64,000 nucleotides of DNA, taken from the NCBI RefSeq assembly GCF_027744825.2, contig NC_071334.1, positions 55,926,937 through 55,990,936 of the forward strand, written 5' to 3'. The position numbers and the translations under genes are program-made. The notes under the pieces are model-generated. The model saw only the letters and a list, made by a program, of their open reading frames with translations, was not told the origin of the DNA and searched no databases. Within the stretch, counting starts at the first letter, position 1. Each line of letters begins with the position of its first letter. Origin of the DNA: Synchiropus splendidus (taxonomy: Eukaryota; Chordata; Actinopteri; Syngnathiformes; Callionymidae). This document shows, one piece after another, positions 1 through 12,700 of the stretch.

Positions 1-234
1 ACTGCGTCCTGTGTAAGAAAATCCACATGGAAAACAACAACAAATAAAATCACAATTTCAACACTCAGTGCCACATAAAAACAAATGGTTTTTTCAGACT
101 CAAGTCGTTGAAACTAGTTGCTCCTTTTTAAGAATTAAGATCCCTGAGAGAACAAGACTCTCTTGGGCGTGAAGAGAGAGATGGAGGAAGGATGTGAAGC
201 AGATGAGGCTTGCATTTTAAAACAACGTTGGCTG

Positions 235-244
235 TATAAAAAGG
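235..244 (+). promoter_or_regulatory. Candidate TATA box of the 0.5-9.7 kb gene
   Basis: TATAAAAAGG lies about 230 bases upstream of the ATG at 471. It is the only clear core-promoter-like word in the leader region. The transcription start is not known, so this is a positional inference and could be chance. Confidence 0.3.
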
Positions 245-470
245 CGTCGGAGACAGTAAAAGTCAGCAAAGCAGTGACAACATGCGACTAATGTGAAGCG
301 TGTCCCACTCAGCTGCCCTCCGCTAAGCTGTCACACCTCTCCTTGTTAGCTGAATAAGCAGAACTCAATTATCAGTCCTTCTCTGCTGCTTCCACCATCT
401 GTCACTCTCTCATGACCAACGGCCCAGCTCCGCTCTCCTCCACACTTCCCCTCACCGTCTCACCACCACC

Positions 471-3400
471 ATGTCGGATTCCTGTGGATTCAGTCCCCTC
501 ACTGAACGTCTGCCTTCCTTCTGTTCAGGTGGAGACCTGCAGACGTCCAGCAGCACTGTGGATGAGGCTGGACTGGTGGACTCACTGGACTGGGAGGAGG
601 AGAGAGAGATGGAGAGGCTGGCCTGTGAAGGGGATGACTTCATACCTCCCAAAATTATGGTAATGCATCCGGGATCAAAGAGAAATTTTGGCATCGGTCG
701 GAAGCTCTTTGCTAAGTTTGTTCAGCTCCACTCAAATGCCATTTAGTGATACTGTGTTGGGGGTTGTTGGTCTAATGGAGCCAAAATGATCTTTTTTTAT
801 TGAATATTACAAAACTTGAAAGTGGTAGTGGTATGAAGATGTTCCACTCTAAAGACAAAACAGAATACCACAATATCATTACATACACATAGCTAACACA
901 TCCAGACTGGCGCCTATCGGAACTGCTCAGGACGGCTCACCACACTCCCGAGTTACGTAGTGCACACAAACAGAACTAATAACTGCAGATGAACACACAA
1001 AACACTTGAATGTATACGTATATATGGCAACATGGATACATGGAAATCAACATTACGCAGCTTCTTAAAGAGACAGTAACGTTGAACTGCGACATTAGGC
1101 TAACAAGGACATGAGATTTTTTCCAAACCGGTACCCGAATTGACCAGTACATACAGCTTCAAGAACGTGGTTTTGGGTGAATACTCACACCCTCAAACCT
1201 CTTTTTTTTCTATTGGAGTCCACATCATCTCTGAATGGGAGGAGATAGCTGGGCTTCAGCCTCATTTCCCCCCGGTGTAGCGTCAGCGGCTGTTGGACAA
1301 ACACACAAAGTTGTTCGTTGTTGTCCACGATTTCTTAGTTAATCTGTCAGAAAAGAAGGCTGCCTTGTCTCTGACATTTTCTGACACTGTACTCTACACA
1401 CGTGCAAAACATGAACTTGCTAGGTGCAGACAGGAACCAGAGGTGTATCCAACCATCGACGGGAGCATCATTCAGAACTAATGAGCCACTGATATAGTAT
1501 ATTATAGCCGGGTGTTTTCGATAGGTGGAGCTTATGCACCTTTTTCTAGATAAATATTTGAAATCATCAAGTGTTTTGTGCAAACAGACACAGACTGATG
1601 TAGCAATAGGCGTCCAATATCAACTTTAATGCCAGATTATGTCCTCTTTAATAAAAGAATAATTTACAGTTTCAAATGGAAAATATGAAAGCCAGAAAAT
1701 AGAGTGACAAATTCCAATGAAGTGTCTTTATCTTACCCACATGCTGTCTTCTTCACCTTCAGCTCATCTCCTCAAAAGTCCCAAAGGCGGAGTACGTTCC
1801 CACAATAATCCGCAGAGATGACCCCTCCATCATCCCCATCCTCTACGTGAGCCACTGTTTCACACTGAAATGAGTGATGGGAGAATTATCCCTATCTTAC
1901 TTTGTCTTTTAATATATTTTTCAGGACCACGAACACGCAACTTTTGATGACATTCTGGGTGAGTTCTGTAGAAGGTGAAAAACGTTGCTGGCGACACAGA
2001 CGAAAGGATCATTCCAAACTGATGGCACACTTGACTTGACAATAACAGAGAGGACACAAGTTGAATATGTATTTTTCTTCATTTTTTCCAGGCTGGGAAC
2101 TATTTGCACATATATATACCTTCATATTTTCCACTGTTATGATCCGCCTTATTTTTTGCATTAGGACTCTAGAGTTTGTTCAGTGAATATTAAACATGTT
2201 ATGTAAGAGGAGTAATCTCCTGAAATTACCATATCACCAGGTGTCAGTGTTTGGGAAGCTGCGTTCTTTCCCTGTGAGCCAAGATTTAAAATAAATCATC
2301 TCCAGGTGAAGATCTCAGTGTGACAGCAAACTCATGCTGAGCTGGTGATGAGACGCAGATGAAACACATTTAAGGTTGTTACTGCACTGAGGTTTGATGA
2401 CCTCCTGCCATTTACACAAAGACACCCGCAGAACCTTCAGATTATTTTGAGTATATCTTTGTTTAAACCCATTGAAATTTTGCAGAGGAAATTGAGAAGA
2501 AGCTCACGGCCTACAGGAGAGGAAGCAAGTTCTGGAGGATGCTCATCTTCTGTCAGGTGACTGTAAATACATTTTGAAATGCACAACTGTTGTCACAATT
2601 GTTGAACATGTTGTGTACGTGTGTATACCGCAGGGCGGCCCGGGGCATCTTTACCTACTGAAGAATAAAGTGGCGACATTCGCTAAAGTGGAGAAGGAAG
2701 AAGACATGAGCCAGTGAGTAACAGCTCAGCATCTGTTCCAAAACTACGTGTTTAAGTCCCATCTGTCACGCACTGTATCAGTGACTAGCGGCTGCATCAG
2801 AACAGGCGGGAACACGCTAGACAGGTGACAAAAACTAAACCACAGGAGTGGAGACATCATTTCTTTCATACGGGCATATGTCTTCTACCAGACGGCCTGG
2901 AAACACTTGGCAAAGATGGGAGCAAGAATCAAGTGTTCAGCAACGGTTTAACATTTCAGTTCTCAGAATGTGCTGCAGCAGGTTCGTGCAGGTCACTACA
3001 AGGTCTTTATAAACTCACCGCAATCCAGGTGGGTACATTGTACCGCTGTATTCTCCTCACCATTATAGTGGCAAACTCATTAGTTTTATTTCGCTTTTGT
3101 TTTGGACATATTTGAGTATGAGAATGTTTGCTACGATCAGGTTCTTATGGACTCATGAAACCTTTTAAAAAACTAGTTTGCAGGTCAGACAAGAAGGTAT
3201 AACTGCTCCAGTACAACTCACTTGAAGCGAGTCAATACTCAAGTAAATAAAAAGAAAACAATAAAATAACAAAACAAAAACAAAAAAAATCACTGTTTGA
3301 AATCTGCCATCAAGTCCCATAATGCACTGCAACAGTTGAAGCAGAGGTTTAAATCAAATATGTATTCCAGATGTCTGGAAATTGAATCTTTTTTTCACTA

Positions 3401-6400
3401 TAACTGTGATCCTCCGCTAGGTTATTTTTATTTTTATTTTTTAGTGTGACAGACTTGATCCTAAATGAGGGATTCTTTCTTATCACAAGGGCTTCCGGTG
3501 AAATGACTGGTCGCTCACCGTGCAGTGAGGGATGTCAGACACTTTTTGAAGGAAAGGAATGTTCTTGTGCCAAAATTTAGAGGGAAGAAAAGCGCATGTG
3601 ACTGTTATGATTTTCAGAAGGTTGTTCTTAAAATATGTGCCCTTCCAGGTAAAGCTCCAAATCACACTACACTGTACAAAGTGGTCTTCACTCTTCTTCT
3701 CCAGCCGACTACGTATGTTTGGATCCAGATGAGCTTACGTCTGGAAGCACCATAACCTCACAGTGTCCCTTTAAAGCTAGAGTGAGATTAGCAAGGCGGA
3801 CAGTGACACAGCAGAAATATTCCTGGCGTTGCAACCGTGGAGGTGGAGAGAAGAAAGCTACAATGACGGGGTGATTCTGAAGGAGAAAGATAGGAGGCTG
3901 ACTGAGCAAGACATGAGCGAGTTATTATATGACGTGCATTTCTATTGTTGTTAAACCATTATTTTTGTATCAATGACTCTGGTGAGATGGGTTTCAGTCT
4001 TCAGTGTCAGTCACCATGTGTACTTTTCGGCCTTTTGCCCCAAACAAGGCACAATATGGCCTGCAGCATAATTTCATCATGCAGATTCCTACCTACCACC
4101 ACTCTAGTGTTTTCTGCGATTGAGCTTGACTCCGCTGCAGTAGCTGAAATATAGCGGTTTATCTGCTGCCTTTGTCTTTGTTTAAGATTCTGGAGGAGGC
4201 TGAGTCGCTTCATGAGCAAAGTCAACCCGGAGCCCAACTTGATTCACGTCATGGGGTGTTACGTGTTGGGAAACCCCAATGGAGAGAAGGTAACGTTGGA
4301 AATCCTTTCAGCCTGTGAATGTGTTCGAATGATTCTGTGTGTCTCCAGGTCCACTTTCACTTAATTATCCGCCGACCTCCAGACCACGCGACCAAACAAT
4401 GGCCCGGTGGCATTAACAGGAGTCTGACCAATTATTTCTTGCGGTGACAGGACGGCGCAACAGACTCTCCCTTGATTCGGAACAAAAATAATCACCCATA
4501 TTTTCAGATCTATTTTCATGTTAAGATGCAAATGCAGAGTGGCATGTTTTTGTTTGTTATTCGTGTTGCACACAAGCTGGTTGGCGCCGCCGGCGATGGT
4601 CTCTCATTATAACATTTTGCATCTCTTTGTTCCCTTTGCTGATTCATATTCATTTTCTCAGCCTCTTTTTGATCCGATAATAACAACATCATCCTGGTGT
4701 CTTCTACTTCCGTCCCGTCCTTGCTGCATTGCTGGGGTGTTGGAGCCAGTAACCTAAGCGAGGAAGGCCTGATAGAAACCCCCGGCTGGCTTTGTGGCCC
4801 TTGTTGCTGTTGAACACATCCAGACCACCTCACCAGAATCCCCACGAGATCCTGTTACATCCAGGTGTCTTGCCTTTAGAGGCAGCTCTTTCTTCACCAA
4901 AACCAAATGAACCAACATTCTCATGACCGGAGACCCATTATCATTTACCTCTGGCAACCAGCCAGGTCATAGGTCCATCCACATGATACCTGTCAAAAAA
5001 AGCCCACACCACAACATGTCTCTACTGCTATGCAGATGACATGCAAATCTACCAGCCTGTCTTGATCATGTCACCAGTTGGATGGCACAAAATGACCTTC
5101 AGGTGAACCAGTCAAAGGCAGTAGGTCTGTCCAAATATCGGCATCCTATTTAACTCTTTGGATTCTGTTTGATGCCCACATTTAAAAAAAAAAGACCACT
5201 TCTGTCTCGTTCGTTGAACATTTTTTAGAAGTGTTGACACTCAAGCCTGAACCCTCAGATCCTCGGGTGACTCCTATAGTCTGAGACTTAAATGTAACAG
5301 CAGTGGTTTTGGTCAAGAGGTCTGAAAACAGCAGCGATGCCTTGAGAGTCCCAAACTGTTGGAGAAATCTGGGTGCCGTCCACATAGCAATGGAAAAATA
5401 TGTTGTGGCATTGTCCGATTTTACAAAGAGGTCGCAAATAGAATGTCAACTAGGAACTAAAATAGAACCTTGTGGATTGCCATGGGTCAATGTAGGTGGC
5501 TAGGTGCACCTGACTTGAAATATAACATGTCTTCTCTTTAAAAACTTGTTCTTTACAGACTGTTCATGCTACCGCCACATGTGCCTGCATCTATTCTTCA
5601 CGTTATTGTTGAGTTTTCTGGATACGTGCATTATAAAAATGATGTCGGTTATCTAACCAGGTAAGTGTCTCATAGAGACTTACACCGCTTTCATGAGAGA
5701 GACCTGGCTGAGACGGCAGCGGCATGATGGCTCCAAGTTACGACATGAATATTCACAAACTGGCTACAGAATGAACTACTAGCTTGATTGTTTGGCTGTA
5801 AAAAAGAAATGTGTGAGCCTGCATGACTAAGAGACTTGTTCTTCTGCGTTCAGTTTGGTCTGTCTTGGTCTTGGTTTCGACTTGGTCTTGGCCTTTCAAA
5901 GTCATGGTCTTGGTCTCTGTATGCTCTGGTTTGACTGGTGTTGACTCTGTCTATGGTTAGGTGACCACCTGACCACATTCAATGTAAAATTCCAGTCTCC
6001 GTGCGACCACCCAAGATCACACTTATGTATGATCCCTATCCATGTATGACTTAAACTCTCAGCTATCATATGCACACGAGAACACCAACTCACCAGCACA
6101 GTCCGAGATGCTCTTTTGTGGCATGACTCAGCTGCTGCCAAGGATTTTGAGGACAATATGGAGCATGGCTGCTCAGAGCTCAAGAGGAGGGGCTGAGGAA
6201 GGACAATCTCTCGATCGTAATCGGCAAGCGCTTTTTTTTATATTTTACATGCCGCAATGTTGAATCGCAGACTCCTGTAAGAGACGCTGAAATGCTTGTT
6301 CAAGCTAATGTAGCCGTCAAACGTGAGACCAGAGAGGGTTGAAATCCTGCCATGACACTGCTGTGAAGGGGCTGTCAGCACCGAGTGATTGGGCTTGTAA

Positions 6401-9400
6401 TGTGGAAATAAGAGCGCCGTCTCAGGGTTAATATAATCATTCACTAAGCGTTGCATAAGTCATCAAAGGGGACAGGCTTGTTTAGCACAACAAAAACGGA
6501 TTTGCATTTCTTTGTTCGTCGATGCAGCAGTTTTTCAGGAGAATGGTCATTAAAGGACTAGATTTATGCGTGTTTAGACTTGCATATGAGCCATTCTGGG
6601 AGAGAGAGGTGATGCAGTAACTGCTGCATGCATTAGAAAATCCACTTGAGGAAACTCTTCTCTGAAACAAACAAACACAACAGCTGAGGAGGAGCTGCAG
6701 GTCGGGGAACTTAATAAACGATGGCGGGATGAAAACAGTCTGTGGAGGAGATCATCTGAGCACGACGCTCGGCAAACACTGAAGAGAGAAAGTAACTCAG
6801 GGATGCAATTCATGCTGGTGGACAGAATCATCCAACCGTGCAGGGATGGAAATTTTCAGGGCACAGCTATGACTGAGGATGAATTCTCATAACAACAATA
6901 ACAATAAGTCATTTTAAAACAGCAAAACATTCACGAAGAAACACCAACACTAAACCTAAAATGTGATCTAAAACAGTGACTCTTTACCATAGGGCCGGGG
7001 CCCATGGTTGGGCAGCAAGCACCTCCTGGAGGGCCGCCAAAAGTTGTACACTGTTGTACGGCGAGACACTAGCCACGTATGGTGGCAGTAGTTTGTCACT
7101 GAATTGACAGTAAAAACTGTTCATGTAAGCACCTGTTTGCACCAGTTTGAAAATTAAGGAGAACTTTCATGTACACTTTAATTATATCTTCTTTGGAGTT
7201 TCAAAAAGAAATATATATTTTTTATTTTATGATATTTAGACATGGTTTTATTATATTTATTTTATTCAGATTTTTATTCCGTTTTTTCCAATTTCTCAAG
7301 TACATTTGATAATATGTCTAGGACCTGGCTCTGCTGCTGGTTGACAACTAAATATCTTTGCGATGATCACATGGCTTCCTGTCATTTCACAAGGTTTTGG
7401 TTTGTTTATTTTGATGTTGATTTTTGCAGGGAAAATTCCTTCCTCTATCTGTGGGACCTGCTTTTGAGGCCAATAAAGTGTTTGTAAATATATTATGAAT
7501 ACTACCTGTTTGCACTAACCGTTTACTTGTTTCTGTTTTTGCACTAACAACGTAAAGCTCCTGTAGCTGTGAATTTCTCTTTTGTGAGATCAATAAAGAC
7601 GATCTATCTATCTATGATTTTAACCATTTAAATACCAGTTTAATCATGCAATGTCGCTGCTGTATTTAGAGGCAGTAATAGGCAGTTTGTATGCGGCAAA
7701 TGTCATTTATTTTAACTTTATTAGTCTGTATTTTGTCATGTGTTGGTTGGCATTTTCAACCTGACGTAAATTTAACTTGAGAGTTTTCCAGGCTCTTCTG
7801 GTGAGGCTTCATGAAGCATTGTCCACATTTTCTCTTGATCATCACATGATTTTCAAACCAAAAGTTCCTTTGACTCTCACGTCATCTGCCTGTCACTGGG
7901 AATTCGTTTCGCCTCCTTCACTTCCTGTGCATGGGAGAGTAATGTGCTCTTGTCTGGCCACTGATAATAAACTGGATCAATGTTGTGTGATGAAAAACAA
8001 AGAAAGGTCGAGTATAAACCATTAAGTTAAAAAAAGCAAACAGTTTGGCTCCGAGGCTGTGTTGAAATGAGCCCCGCCCTCCTTGTTACCTGCTGTGGAA
8101 GGACGTCCACATGTCCAGTCAGCAGTAATGAGCTGGATTCATGGCTGTGCGTGTGAGTTTGTGTGGGGTGAAGACGCGGCCCCCTTGCTGTGTGTGTCCG
8201 GTTGCAACGGGATTAATGGCTGTGTTCTTTCTTATCTGGGCCCAACAGCTGTTCCAGAAGCTGAAGAATCTGATGAGGCCTTATTCTGTCGAGTTCGAGT
8301 CGCCGCTGGAGCTCTCTGCGCAGGGTGAGCCGACACAAGCATGTCAAATATGCAGACCAAAGATTCTTCGGGAGAAGAACAGTCCTCCTCTTCTTTTTAA
8401 CGTTGGAAGAAACAATGTGCACACAGTTCTGTCTGTATTCATGCCATGATCACTGACATATATTTCTAACAGGTTGAATGTGCGATCTCTCACCGTGCAG
8501 TTTCTATATGTACGATGGCAACTGTTGTGTCAGTGAAACTGAAAAACTGGTGTATCACTATGTTGTCAAAGACAGGGTTACTATATTTTTGGACCATTTA
8601 TAAAGACAGTCAGGACTCAGTTCTAAATATGGTAATATGGCAATAATTGAATTAGAGCCTAAAGAGGATTGTGCAAATTTAAAATACAGGCTTATTTGTT
8701 TATATGAGTAAATATGTTTGAGGACAGATGTAATCTCTGGAATTACTGCCAAGTGCACTGACACATTATGATAAGGCCCAGTTGAATCATTTAAATACCT
8801 GTATAGGTGAAGCATAGATGACTTAGAATACTCACAAAATCTTTTGTTTTTATCAGATCATATTGTGAATCATTCTGGGGAAAAAGAATCTATAGTTTTT
8901 CACTCATTATTATACAAAAAAATATATTTGTTTACAGAAAAATTACATCTTGTGAGTCATTGTCGAGTCATTTTCTATCAAACTGACAGCCAAGTGAGAA
9001 TATACAGTAAACCAGATCAAATTGAAATAAGCATCCAACGAATACACAATATTAATAAAATGTGTTATAATCTTACAACTATATCAATGTAGTTATTATA
9101 AATGTCTGCATACAGGATAGTCGTGTGCTACAACAGAAACAGTGTCAGTGATTCACACTAGTCTCACAGCCAAGGCATCATACTGTAAATTGTCTGGTTG
9201 ACTTTTGTGTCCAACGATGAAGTCTTTGCATGTTGACATTGGTGTTTCAATGGAGTCAAATGATGGTCAGGATCGATCATTCTTTTTACATGGTAACCTG
9301 GAATATACAGCACCTCGTATGAGAATGTGCTTCACTCACGCTGCCAGCGAGTAGTGAGTGCAGTGCATCATCATTTGGGTGCTCTGTATACCAGGTGACA

Positions 9401-9708
9401 TGGAATTGAAACAGGTGAGCCTCACCTCAGTGTTCCGTTTGCAAGATCGAAGGCGGCTAAACATGCGCTTCCACTGACCACCTAATGCCTCAACATGTAG
9501 CCATATGGCTGACACCAACGTCAGTCTTATCCCCTCACGTTCCCTACAGATGAACCGCAGCACTGGATATGAACTTCCTGTCTAACCCTTGCTGTCTTTG
9601 CTTCTCCTAGGCAAAGAGATGATCGAGTTGTACTTTGACTTCCGCCTCTACCGACTATGGAAGACGCGCCAGCACTCAAAACTCTTGGACTACGAGGATT
9701 TTTTGTGA
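471..9708 (+). CDS. Conserved 244-aa vertebrate protein, eight exons, not named
   Basis: Coding exons: 471-659, 1763-1846, 1925-1958, 2486-2556, 2634-2713, 4187-4289, 8249-8324 and 9611-9708. All introns are GT-AG and the frame is kept throughout (735 nt, stop TGA at 9706). The ATG at 471 has a good context (CCACCACC before it). The N-terminus is Ser/Thr-rich, then acidic (LDWEEEREMERL). A compact conserved body follows, with IIRRDDPSIIPILYDHEHAT, a GGPGHLYLLKNK turn (about residues 127-138), FWRRLSRFMSKVNPEP, and a basic C-terminus rich in aromatics (YFDFRLYRLWKTRQHSKLL). There is no signal peptide or membrane segment, so it is probably cytosolic. The exon-by-exon conservation feels like a known vertebrate family, but I cannot name it and assign no function. 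A 3' splice-like sequence (TTCTGTTCAG, ending at 530) lies inside exon 1, so the true first exon could start there with another 5' exon. Confidence 0.8.
4955..5300 (+). mobile_element. Decayed non-LTR retrotransposon (reverse transcriptase relic)
   Basis: Codons at 5026-5040 read CYADD, the catalytic motif of LINE reverse transcriptases. Next comes a degenerate stretch resembling the usual LINE continuation (QIYQPV, then SWMAQNDLQVNQSK in another frame). Frameshifts and stops show it is dead. A further fragment at 5345-5500 resembles a sequence common beside fish LINEs, but I am less sure of it. It lies in intron 6 of the unnamed gene. The clade (L2/Maui-like) is inferred from the motif style only. 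Confidence 0.6.
6975..7320 (+). repeat. Dispersed repeat, copy A (partner at 37.4-38.0 kb)
   Basis: The block after about 7094 (GTCACTGAATTGACAG, then CAGTAAAAACTGTTCATG, then TATATCTTCTTTGG and a T-rich tail) recurs in the same order and orientation at 37.5-37.85 kb with indels. The left end carries GGGCCGGGGCCCA, resembling the GC-rich end of the other copy. It is probably a nonautonomous DNA transposon (hAT-like ends), inside intron 6 of the unnamed gene. Confidence 0.6.
7540..7615 (+). mobile_element. LINE 3' tail with TCTA microsatellite end
   Basis: The sequence GAGATCAATAAAGACG followed by short (ATCT) repeats has the form of the 3' end of common fish non-LTR elements, which end in a GATCAATAAAG box plus tetranucleotide repeats. 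A similar degenerate box (GGCCAATAAAGTG) lies just upstream at about 7469-7481. No coding part is attached. Confidence 0.4.
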
Positions 9709-12700
9709 CAAACAAACCTGGTCGCCGAACGGGCTTGAGCCCTGAAGAGCCACGACGGACCCCCTACCCACTGACTAGACGTTCATCAGCTGTAGTACCC
9801 GCAACTAAAGATAAAACTTGCTTTCATCCTACTGATGATGATGGAGAAGAGGTGGACAATAGTTTTGAAAGCGAACGCGTATTAAAAAAAAAAAAAATGT
9901 TTCACATTTCTGTCGCGAGGAGGTCATTTTTGAGACTTGGGGAAAGTCACCATGATGTTTCTGTGTTCTCGTCCGGACCTTGTCGGCTCCACGCAGACAA
10001 ACTTAAACGTAGATGTGTGTGTTCATGAATATCTAGCATAGCTTTAGTCATGGAAATAATATTCCTACCGAGTAAACGGATGCATTCACGTCATTTTTCG
10101 ATGTGCTTTGTTGTCATATGGAACAACTCAGGTTTTAGCCATGAAATAATGAATCCGTTTGTCTATCAAAATATTGTAATCCTCATTGCTTTGAATGAAT
10201 GTACCATCTCAACAGAAATGTATCTTTGAGGACTTTGTTTCTTTCAAACGATAATGTGTCCTGTGCCGGTTTTATGTGCGTGTGTGTGTGAGTGTAAACA
10301 GGTAATTATAACGTCATCCTGCTGCCATGTCTGCCACCGATAGATATATCCATGATGTCAAGTGGGATGTAACAGCCATCCGAGTGCTTGGAGCTCCGCA
10401 GCGTACGACCACTTGACCTTCCGCCCTCTTGTGCTTTTTGTTCATGAGAGGTGGACAGCGCTAGCTAGCATCACTTGCTCTCTGTCAAACACTCTTGGCC
10501 GCCTCCTTAGCTGGGCTGCGCTCCAGTCCCAGGAACTCGGGAATTCTGCAGCTCTGCCAGCAGTTGAAGCTGTTGACAGCCATCTGCTTACCTGTGACGG
10601 CGTCGGCTTGTTAGCGGGACGGAAATAGGGGTCGACGTTCCCAACCACGTGAACTGCGCATCCTAGGAGCCTTGAGACGGCGTGCGTTTTACCAAGGGCT
10701 GGGGAGAGGGAGAGTGCTGGTGACATGATGATAAATTCTACACGTTCTTCCTCTAAAGTTCATGAGACAGCCTGGAGATGAGAACCTTGCTCGGTAGATT
10801 CTTAGATTTTGACAGGAATCTATCTTTAAAATATATCTAGAATGTCAAAAAAAAAAAATCTCCCAAACAAGCTGATATTTTTTCTATTCCGAACAAAATA
10901 GCCATTTTTACCGACAGTTTGCGATTTTAAAAAGCATATTTCTGTGTGTTTCAGGTTTTATGATTAGATCATTCTCTTCAGACTTCAAAGAACATCTACT
11001 TCGTCCACAAGACACTGCTGTCTCCTGAGTTTATGGAAACGTTAGAAGTCACCGTCATTCTTTATGACCCAAACTCTGGTGAAGAGCAGGGAAGCAGCGG
11101 CTATAATCCTACTCTCTTAACCTTCTCTTGACTCCATGTTTTCACTAGAATGGTCTGGCAGAGTCCACCTGCTCCATCCTCCCCAATATTTGCTCCTGAG
11201 TTTGACTGAGTGGTTGCTTTTAAATCTCTCAACGTTGTGGAATAAAAAGCCTTTGGATTCTTTGGACTGCTTGACTTAAGATAAGTTTGTGCGAGCTTTG
11301 GTCACAGATACATTGTTGCTTAACTCTCTGAAAGGCTGCAATCTTCTCGACCCAAACCACTGCAAGATGTTTCTGTAAAATGACCACAAGCATTGGCTTT
11401 TTTAAACCTTTAAATGATCAGTGTTTTAAGTCAGTATCTATCTAATTTTTGTCGGCAACGCTTGCACAACTGTCCCAGCAGACGCAACAAAAGGACTAGA
11501 CTCAAACTGTAGATCAACAACTTCATTTATTCAACGTAAATTGAAGTAACATGAACTGGGATGATGCAAACAAATAACTCTGAATTTTAACCAACAAAAC
11601 CGTCACGAACAAGTGGCTTGGACTGAGTCACTGAGACTTCAGGGCTGACGTGATTGATTTTATTTACCTCAATAGTCTTCAATAGTTTCTAATTCCAGCA
11701 GCAGAGATTGACAGAATGATAATGAAGTCATTCGAACTGGACTGAAGCTCAATGAGACATCAATGGATTGGCTGAGCGTGAGAGAGACTCTCGACTCAAC
11801 TTGATCTTTGGCACAAGCCAAGGAACAAAAGCTCTGATTCTCTGATTCTGACCCAGACATTTTTGACTCATTGACATGTGAATCAATAAAATATGATTTT
11901 AGAATGTGTTCTACTTTTGCGGGCGACTTTGTCCGACAGTCTTTTTGCACTTTTCTTTTCCAAGTGTCAGTGTCAGAATGTGTAGATTAGGACATTGTCG
12001 GACTCCTTGTGAGCAAGTGATGGAGTCAAAACTGTTTCGACTAGGACTCCGAAGTGTCTCCGTTAGCATGTCATGTCTGTTTCACAGTGCAGCACTCTGG
12101 GTTTCGTCGTTGCCTCTCTGCCATGACGCTCTCATCAGAGGCGCTCAAGCCGCACAACTCTCTCACATGTCTCTGGGCTCTCTGTCCCTCTCTCGTTGTC
12201 ATATCTCATGCGTGGTGGAAAGAAGGTTGTCGATATGTTATTGGCTGTGATGTGAAACGCACTCAGGCGATGGACGGAGCTTCTGTGTTTTCTTCAGGAA
12301 AAATGGAAATCTAATTAAAGATGCAAACGTCTCTCTGGCTCGTGGCGTTATTTGGCTTTTCACTATGACTCGATGTTTAAAAGGAATAAAAGATTGTGTG
12401 TTTAAGCGAGAAAAACTATATAGCATGCTACAGAAGTCTTGCTTTCACGTGTTGTCAGGCCCATTTTACCTTGCGACTGTGGCTAATTCTTCTTTTTTAT
12501 CCCCATCTTCCATCAAGTCCCTTCTCATCCACATCCGTTTTCCAGATATTTGAGGTTTGTTTGCTCTGTTTGCGGACAGGAAACAGGTGGGCACTTCTCT
12601 GGTGATAATATCCACAGGCATCGGAAGTCATTGAAATGAATATCAATTCTGAGCCAACTCAACATAGTTAAAACTCCTGCCAACCACGAAAACACTGAGC

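Noticed and set aside
9657..10028. 123-codon + strand frame overlapping the last exon of the unnamed gene
   Set aside because: It is a different frame from the coding exon and runs through a poly-A tract. The spliced frame ends at TGA 9706.
10980..11130. Possible coding fragment (reading like KNIYFVHKTLLSPEFMET)
   Set aside because: It looked gene-like for about 45 codons but has no splice partners and no match that I recall. It may be repeat debris.
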